Assembly: GCA_905233325.1 (NCBI GenBank)
Contig: CAJODU010000006.1
Coordinates: 1-28,812 of the forward strand
From: an uncultured Selenomonadaceae bacterium
GTDB lineage: Bacteria > Bacillota > Negativicutes > Selenomonadales > Selenomonadaceae
Length of the DNA stretch: 28,812 nucleotides
Reading direction: 5' to 3'
The notes below the pieces were generated by a model. That model searched no databases. It saw nothing but the letters and a program-made list of their open reading frames with translations, and had not been told where the DNA came from. The position numbers and the translations under genes are program-made. Below, piece by piece: positions 23,754-28,812 of the stretch. How positions within the stretch are numbered: position 1 is the first letter of the stretch; each line of letters opens with the position of its first letter.

Positions 23754-24842
23754 TTGTTCGGTACGTTCACAGAAATTGAACGAAAAATTATAAATGATAA
23801 GAGATTGAGCAGAGAGGACGGAATCAAACTCTTTTCATGTAATGAGTTGTCTTGGCTTGGTGCTTTAGCTGATTATGTCCGCAAGAAAAAATGCGGCGAT
23901 ATTGTGTACTATAATGTAAATTGTCACGTCAATCTTACAAATATTTGCACTTCACTTTGCAAATTTTGTGCTTTTGGTCGTGAAGAGAATGCTAAAGGTG
24001 CCTATGCAATGAGCGTAGATGAAGTGATTGCCGTTGTTGAAGATGCAATGAATGATCCTAATATGTCAGGTCTTCATATTGTGAGCGGTCTGCATCCAAG
24101 CTGGACTTTTGAAAAATATTTAGAAATTATAAGTATACTTCATAAAAAATTCCCTAACTTATATATAAAAGGCTTTACAGGAGTAGAAATCACACATTTT
24201 GCAAAAATTTCAGGTAAACCTATAAAAAATGTACTTTTTGAACTTAAAGAGGCGGGATTGCAAGCAATAGCGGGAGGCGGTGCGGAGATTCTTTCGGATC
24301 GTGTGAGAAATTTACTTTGTCCGAAGAAGGCAACTGCCACTGAGTGGCTTGAAGTTGCTGAAGTTGCCCATAGCATTGGAATCAAGACAAATGCCAGTAT
24401 GTTGTACGGACATATTGAAACTTTAGAGGAACGTGTAGATCATCTCATTAAATTACGAGATTTACAAGATAAAACGGGTGGATTTCAAACATTTATACCA
24501 TTCCCATTCCTCCCGAAAAATACTGTCCTTGGCAAAGAGGTTAAGCAAACTTCAATGTGGGACGATCTGCGAACTATGGCAATTTCACGCTTAATGCTCG
24601 ACAATTTCAAAAATATCAAAGCCTATTGGGTTATGCTCACCGTTCCTGTAGCACAAGTTGCATTAAATTTTGGAGCGAATGATATTGACGGAACAATCCA
24701 CAAGGAGACAATCCTTCACGATGCCGGAGCAACAAGTCCCCGGTCATTGAAAGAAGATGAAATCATCAAGATCATTCATGATATAGGTAGAGTACCTGCT
24801 GCTTGTGATTGTAATTTTAATATTTTGAGGTTAATTAATTAA
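23754..24842 (+). CDS. mqnE: Radical SAM protein, MqnE-like (aminofutalosine synthase family), first copy
   Basis: Family reaction: SAM-derived adenosyl radical adds to 3-[(1-carboxyvinyl)oxy]benzoate to give aminofutalosine, in the futalosine route to menaquinone. About 362 aa. The [4Fe-4S] motif is CTSLCKFC (CxxxCxxC, about residues 65-72), followed by IVSGLHPSW, GGGAEILSDRVR, NASMLYGHIET and LDNFKNIKAYWVML, with DIDGTIHKE. The last two blocks mark MqnE rather than MqnC. The segment before the cluster reads NVNCHVNLTN, where relatives have NRHIN, so a conserved Arg is replaced by Cys. The start is taken as TTG 23754, with GAGGTG 6 bases before it; GTG 23745 is the alternative. The next paralog starts 2 bases after the stop. 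Confidence 0.85.
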   Translation: MFGTFTEIERKIINDKRLSREDGIKLFSCNELSWLGALADYVRKKKCGDIVYYNVNCHVNLTNICTSLCKFCAFGREENAKGAYAMSVDEVIAVVEDAMNDPNMSGLHIVSGLHPSWTFEKYLEIISILHKKFPNLYIKGFTGVEITHFAKISGKPIKNVLFELKEAGLQAIAGGGAEILSDRVRNLLCPKKATATEWLEVAEVAHSIGIKTNASMLYGHIETLEERVDHLIKLRDLQDKTGGFQTFIPFPFLPKNTVLGKEVKQTSMWDDLRTMAISRLMLDNFKNIKAYWVMLTVPVAQVALNFGANDIDGTIHKETILHDAGATSPRSLKEDEIIKIIHDIGRVPAACDCNFNILRLIN

Positions 24843-24844
24843 GT

Positions 24845-25936
24845 ATGATTATAAAAAATGGCATTAATATTGCAAGAGAAAAGGCGTATCTCGGTGAGCG
24901 TCTCAATAAAGAGGATGCCCTTCGACTGTATGAAGATAATGATTTATTATACTTGGCTAAATGTGCAAGGGCAATGAAAGAGTGCAAGAGCGGTAAAAAA
25001 GTCTTCTATATAGTCAACAGACACATTAATTTGACAAATATTTGCAGTTCTAATTGTCCTTTGTGTGCATTTCAGTGTAGAGCCGGTGACAATCGCGGCT
25101 ATACTTTAGAAAGTGAAGATATCGATAAAATACTTGCTGAAGTTAAGAACCTTAAAGATTTATCAGAAATTCACATAGTCAGTGCCCTGCACCCTGAAAA
25201 GCCATTTGAATATTATGTTGACGTTATTAAACAAGTGAAGACATCCTTGCCTGATGTTAATATAAGAGCATTTACACCTGTGGAAATAGTCAATTTTTCA
25301 AGATTAAGTTCAAAAAACATCAAAGAAATATTGGAAATTTTAATTACAGCTGGAATAAATTCACTTTTGGGCGGAGGAGCTGAAATTTTTTCCGACCGCG
25401 TCCGAAAGATAATTTGTCCAAAGAAGGCAAATGCTGAAGAATGGTTGAACGTAATGAAAACGGCACACCAACTGGGGATTAAATCGAATGCTTCCATGAT
25501 GTACGGACACATTGAAACCATAGAGGAAAGAATCGAACATTTAATCAGATTGCGAAATTTACAAGATGAAACAGGCGGCTTTCAAGCATTTTTGATGTTT
25601 CCATTCCACCCGTTAAACACGGAACTTGGCAAAGAATATAATATTAAGCGAATTGGAGCTTGGGAAGATTTAAAAATGATTGCGCTGTCCAGACTCATAC
25701 TTGATAATTTTGATCATATTAAAGCATTTTGGGTTATGCTTACAATGCCGATCGCACAACTTGCCCTGACTTTTGGAGCTGATGATTTAGATGGCACCAT
25801 AGGTGAGGAGCAGATAATACACGCAGCCGGCTCGAAAGAATTTAAAGGTATAACTAAAAAATATTTACATAAAATAATTACAGAGAGCGGATATGAACCC
25901 GTTGAATGCGATAGCTTTTATAATTACAAAGGATAA
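24845..25936 (+). CDS. mqnE: Radical SAM protein, MqnE-like, second copy
   Basis: 363-aa paralog of the preceding gene, with the canonical VNRHINLTN before the cluster motif CSSNCPLC (residues 67-74). It continues with IVSALHPEK, GGGAEIFSDRVR, NASMMYGHIET, LDNFDHIKAFWVML, and DLDGTIGEEQIIHAAG. It keeps the features of aminofutalosine synthase, so it is the better candidate for the true MqnE of this organism. An extra Cys follows the cluster (CAFQC). The start is ATG 24845, only 2 bases after the first copy ends; the nearest ribosome-binding sequence (GAGG) is rather far, which suggests coupling. Whether the two copies form a heteromer or act on different substrates cannot be told. Confidence 0.88.
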   Translation: MIIKNGINIAREKAYLGERLNKEDALRLYEDNDLLYLAKCARAMKECKSGKKVFYIVNRHINLTNICSSNCPLCAFQCRAGDNRGYTLESEDIDKILAEVKNLKDLSEIHIVSALHPEKPFEYYVDVIKQVKTSLPDVNIRAFTPVEIVNFSRLSSKNIKEILEILITAGINSLLGGGAEIFSDRVRKIICPKKANAEEWLNVMKTAHQLGIKSNASMMYGHIETIEERIEHLIRLRNLQDETGGFQAFLMFPFHPLNTELGKEYNIKRIGAWEDLKMIALSRLILDNFDHIKAFWVMLTMPIAQLALTFGADDLDGTIGEEQIIHAAGSKEFKGITKKYLHKIITESGYEPVECDSFYNYKG

Positions 25937-25941
25937 AGTTG

Positions 25942-26964
25942 ATGAGATTAAATAAAAACGAAAGTATAAATTTAATAAATGATAGTGACTTACTAAAACT
26001 TGGAAAAATGGCAGATGACATTAGACGCCATAAATTCAGCAATATAACAACATTCATAATTGACAGAAATATCAACTATACTAATATCTGTCAGAATGAA
26101 TGTGATTTTTGTGCCTTCTTTCGGAGGAAAAATCAAAAGAGTGCATATCTTTTAAGTCACGATGAAATAATAGAAAAGGTTCATGAGGCGGTTGAGGCAG
26201 GAGCAACTCAAGTGATGATTCAAGGTGGTCTCAATCCTGAACTTGGTCTTGATTACTATGAGACAATGCTGCGGCTGATAAAAAAGCAATTTAATATAAC
26301 TATCCATTCATTTACTGCAACAGAAATACAATATTTTGCTAGTCGAGAAGGAATATCTATACTTGAAACGTTAAAGAGATTGAAAGCTGCCGGATTAGAC
26401 AGTTTGCCTGGCGGTGGAGCTGAAATTTTAGTAGATGAAGTTAGAAAAAAAATCAGTCCGAAGAAAATTTCCAGCTATGATTGGTTAAATGTTATGAAGG
26501 TAGCTCACGACATTGGAATGAAGAGTACTGCTACTATGGTTATAGGTTTCGGTGAAACTATGGAACAACGCATTGAACATATGGAAAAGATACGTAACCT
26601 CCAAGATGAAACCGGTGGATTTAGAGCATTTATCATGTGGAGCTTTCAACCAGGCAATACTAAACTAGGCGGTGAAAAAGTAAGTTCTTGGGATTATATG
26701 AAAACACTTGCCCTCAGCAGAATATATCTCGATAACATTGAACATATTCAGGGTTCTTGGGTGACTCAAGGTGAAAGAATCGGGCAATTAACACTAGGTT
26801 TTGGTGCTGATGATTTGGGTAGCATAATGCTTGAAGAGAATGTGGTAAGAGCTGCCGGTACGGCTTATGAGATGTCAATTCAAAAAATGGTTGATTTAAT
26901 AAAAAATACCGGCAATATACCGGCTCAACGTGATACTGAATATAACATACTAAAAACTTTTTAG
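25942..26964 (+). CDS. mqnC: Cyclic dehypoxanthinyl futalosine synthase
   Basis: Radical SAM enzyme that closes the second ring of dehypoxanthinyl futalosine. 340 aa; cluster motif CQNECDFC (residues 50-57). The blocks distinguish it from MqnE: GATQVMIQGGLNPELGLDYY, SLPGGGAEILVDEVR, STATMVIGFGET, WSFQPGNTKLGG, GSWVTQGERIGQLTLGFGAD and SIMLEENVVRAAG are MqnC hallmarks. AAAGGA lies 8 bases before ATG 25942; the TTG one codon earlier is rejected. It is in the same operon as both MqnE copies and the nucleoside-cleaving enzyme. MqnA and MqnD are not in the window. Confidence 0.94.
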   Translation: MRLNKNESINLINDSDLLKLGKMADDIRRHKFSNITTFIIDRNINYTNICQNECDFCAFFRRKNQKSAYLLSHDEIIEKVHEAVEAGATQVMIQGGLNPELGLDYYETMLRLIKKQFNITIHSFTATEIQYFASREGISILETLKRLKAAGLDSLPGGGAEILVDEVRKKISPKKISSYDWLNVMKVAHDIGMKSTATMVIGFGETMEQRIEHMEKIRNLQDETGGFRAFIMWSFQPGNTKLGGEKVSSWDYMKTLALSRIYLDNIEHIQGSWVTQGERIGQLTLGFGADDLGSIMLEENVVRAAGTAYEMSIQKMVDLIKNTGNIPAQRDTEYNILKTF

Positions 26965-26973
26965 GAGATTATT

Positions 26974-27816
26974 ATGAATGATGAAATAATTAAAGCTGAC
27001 TTTGCAATAATAGGTGGTTCGGGAACACTTTCAAGTAATTTTCCTGAAAATATTCAAAGTACAAATACAAAAATTATAAAAAAAGATATTTTTATAAATA
27101 CACCTTACGGAATAAGTCCTAATTTTACTTTATTCAGTATAAATGAAAAGAAAGGCTTAACTTGCAAAATGCACGGCTGGCGGAGTGGTGTCAGCAGGGC
27201 AGATGCCTCACGACAGATTTTTTGGACTTTTAGAGAGGCAGGAGTCAAGCGTATTCTTTCTGAGGGTGGCGTTGGTACCGTTAATCATCTGCTTGATCCT
27301 CGTGATTTAGTTATTCCTGATGATTATATTGATCTGTCTGTTCGTAAAGATGTTATGTTGGATGGCAGATATTTGCTCATTATGCGTGAGGCACTATGCA
27401 GGGAATTGAGAGAAAGTTTGCTTGTCTCTGCTCGCAAACATTATCAAGGCCGTATTTTTGATCGCGGGATTTATGCAGTAACTGATGGACGACACTTTGA
27501 AAGTCCCGCTGAAATTGCCATGCTCAAAGGTCAGGCTGATATAGTTGGACAAAGCCTTGCTCCGGAAGTATATCTTGCACGTGAAATAGGTGCTTGTTAC
27601 GCTAATCTGTCCTTTGTTGTAAATTATGGTGAAGGTATAAAAGGGTCACACGAAACGATGAAAGATATTTTTTATGATGATGCTCAAATGATAGGCAAAA
27701 TTTTAATAGACACAATTAAAAATATTGACATTAATAATAAAAAATGTGATTGTAATTCACTCAGAAAAGAGACTTTATTGAAAGATGTTTATAATGAGGT
27801 ATCAGATAAAGGTTGA
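26974..27816 (+). CDS. MTAP-family nucleoside phosphorylase/hydrolase, candidate futalosine-cleaving enzyme
   Basis: 280 aa of the PNP/MTAP superfamily. It shows IIGGSGTL near residue 12, MHGWRSG where MTAP has RHGRxH, DDYIDLSVRK, DGRHFESPAEI, ADIVGQSLAPEVYLAREIG and VVNYGEG. Aligned by eye with human MTAP, the base-selecting Asp of TDYD is Asn217. In the family Asn there goes with 6-oxopurines (hypoxanthine, guanine) and Asp with adenine. Phosphate-site residues also differ: Arg to Met66, and a Thr to Glu in the SEGG loop. This fits cleavage of futalosine to hypoxanthine, the MqnB step, perhaps by hydrolysis. Operon position after mqnC supports it. An ordinary methylthioinosine phosphorylase remains possible. 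GGAG lies before ATG 26974. The tail (about 240-280) is Lys/Asp-rich with Cys. Confidence 0.75.
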   Translation: MNDEIIKADFAIIGGSGTLSSNFPENIQSTNTKIIKKDIFINTPYGISPNFTLFSINEKKGLTCKMHGWRSGVSRADASRQIFWTFREAGVKRILSEGGVGTVNHLLDPRDLVIPDDYIDLSVRKDVMLDGRYLLIMREALCRELRESLLVSARKHYQGRIFDRGIYAVTDGRHFESPAEIAMLKGQADIVGQSLAPEVYLAREIGACYANLSFVVNYGEGIKGSHETMKDIFYDDAQMIGKILIDTIKNIDINNKKCDCNSLRKETLLKDVYNEVSDKG

Positions 27817-27853
27817 CGAACAGTAAAAAATGACAAAAATAATAATATGACTA

Positions 27854-28688
27854 GGGTCTGTTGAATAAGTTATTTTATCCAAATAAGAATGCAAGCAACA
27901 TGAATGAAAGCTAAGAATCTTTTGGCAAGTTTATCATACCTAGTTGCGATTCTTCTATTACGCTTTATCTTTTGAAAGAAACATTCAACTAGATGTCGTT
28001 CTTTGTATTGTTCCTTGTCAAATTCTACTTCTTCTTTTCGATTTTTTCGAGGTTTAATACAAGCTCTACTGCCTTGAAGTTTGATTTGTTCACGAAATTT
28101 ATCACTGTCATAAGCTCCATCTGCCATTACAACTTCTGCTTTCAAATCAGCAATTAAAGCCGGTGCTATTGTTACATCATGTACTTGCCCCTTGCTCAAT
28201 ATTATCTTTATTGGGTTACTAAGAGCATCAACAGCAGCATGAATTTTAGTAGTATTGCCGCCTCTGCTTTTTCCTATACATTCATTGCCCCTTTTTTAGC
28301 CCCTGTTCCATCTTTATGCACTTTAACCGATGTGCTGTCTATACTTATATCTTGGAAATCTGCTTCTATTGCCAAATCTTGGAAAATCTTCTCAAATATT
28401 CCTTCTTCCTGCCATTTTGCAAAACATTTATAGACAGAATTCCAATCACCGTAACGAGATGGCAAATCTCTCCAAGGGGCACCGCTTTTTAATATCCATA
28501 CTATTCCATTTACAGTATTTCTAATATTTTTATAGGGTCTGCCATTCTTATTTGGAATGGTAAAATATTCTTTGACCCTATCCCATTGCTCATCTGTTAA
28601 TTCATATCTTCTTCCTGACATTTTTTCTTCACCACCTAGATATATTATAAATGAACAATGAGAATTTTTAAAGTTATTCAACACTACC
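27854..28688 (-). mobile_element. IS5-family insertion sequence (IS427-like group)
   Basis: An 835-bp element bounded by imperfect 18-bp inverted repeats GGGTCTGTTGAATAAGTT (left) and GGTAGTGTTGAATAACTT (right, read inwards), 14 of 18 identical. Each end is flanked by TA within CTAG, consistent with a 2-bp TA target duplication. It carries one transposase in two overlapping frames. It sits 37 bp after the last gene of the mqn-type operon and does not interrupt a recognisable gene. Terminal bases are set by the TA duplication and could shift by one or two. Confidence 0.82.
27870..28621 (-). CDS. IS5-family transposase (orfA/orfB fused by -1 frameshift)
   Basis: DDE transposase in two frames. 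OrfA (28621 to 28274, 115 aa) opens with MSGRRYELTDEQWDRV and includes APWRDLPSRYGDWNSVY and the first catalytic Asp in SIDSTSVKVH. It ends just after GAKKGAMNV. OrfB continues in the -1 frame to 27870 with GKSRGGNTTKIH, SKGQVHDVT, the second Asp in VMADGAYDSD, and the Glu in RHLVECFFQKIK followed by RRIATRYDK. The switch fits the A6G run at 28291-28297 (minus strand GCT-AAA-AAA-GGG), a common site of programmed -1 slippage. ATG 28621 has GGTGGTG upstream; the frame-extending ATG at 28684 is rejected as it lies within the terminal repeat. Confidence 0.88.
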
Positions 28689-28812
28689 TAGCATTGAAAT
28701 TAGGAAAAGTGAAAGAATGAAGAAGGTCACAATGACAGCTTAAATAATCGCGTTCTTTGTCGATATGGAACCAAAAAGCGTGAAAACAACCTTTACAGTG
28801 GCAATTTGGTGA

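Noticed and set aside
28689..28812. Open stretch to the right of the IS (RYGTKKRENNLYSGNLV in one frame)
   Set aside because: About 34 codons without stop or start codon, no family recognised; other frames have stops. Nothing can be supported here.
1..28812. CRISPR arrays, rRNA genes, attachment sites, replication origin
   Set aside because: No regularly spaced repeats, rRNA sequence, tRNA-linked integration duplication or DnaA-box cluster was seen on reading through the window.

Overview
The window is a gene-dense, moderately AT-rich bacterial chromosome segment. It carries a sporulation-type BofA protein and Firmicutes-style small zinc-ribbon genes. It also carries a phosphatidylethanolamine pathway (PssA and Psd). 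That combination fits an anaerobic diderm Firmicute, most likely a Negativicute of the Selenomonas type. The assignment is an inference from gene content; no rRNA or marker phylogeny was available.

Layout. Bases 1-2130: the 3' part of aroB (+) converges on a cstA-type carboxylate transporter (-) whose 5' end looks truncated. Bases 2209-6023: a HAD phosphatase and mfd share one promoter and end at a clear terminator. Bases 6080-6623: a small double zinc-ribbon gene and tRNA-Gln(CTG), both on the minus strand, each with a good promoter. Bases 6765-11067: bofA, an ABC-F ATPase and an exported SGNH hydrolase are tightly coupled, followed by rsmA (ksgA). Bases 11066-12737: an XRE repressor gene diverges from two tandem membrane-anchored OB-fold (tRNA_anti-like) paralogs. 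A perfect 16-bp palindrome lies between the -35 and -10 of their promoter. Bases 12777-16970: a minus-strand group with an unknown 195-aa protein, psd, an antitoxin/PIN pair, pssA, an unknown membrane protein and rsmD. Bases 16968-21297: a WecG/TagA glycosyltransferase, glmS and a degenerate PIG-L-like protein. Bases 21284-23686: an SPFH/prohibitin protein and a single-ORF larC. Bases 23696-27816: a four-gene operon encoding two tandem MqnE-like radical SAM proteins, MqnC and an MTAP-family nucleoside-cleaving enzyme. Bases 27854-28688: an 835-bp IS5-family element with a -1 frameshift transposase. The last about 120 bases hold no recognisable gene.

The most interesting region is the futalosine-type menaquinone cluster. 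In the canonical pathway MqnE makes aminofutalosine, a nucleosidase removes the base, and MqnC cyclises the remainder. Here MqnE is duplicated in tandem, and the first copy has lost a normally conserved Arg. The nucleosidase position is filled by an MTAP-family protein. By eye, it has Asn at the base-selecting position, suggesting a 6-oxopurine, and altered phosphate-site residues. It may therefore be an unrecognised MqnB substitute (futalosine hydrolase or phosphorylase). Other points of note are a toxin-antitoxin pair embedded and translationally coupled within the phosphatidylethanolamine genes, a glmS leader too short for the glmS ribozyme, and the compact repressor/operator system controlling the paired OB-fold proteins.
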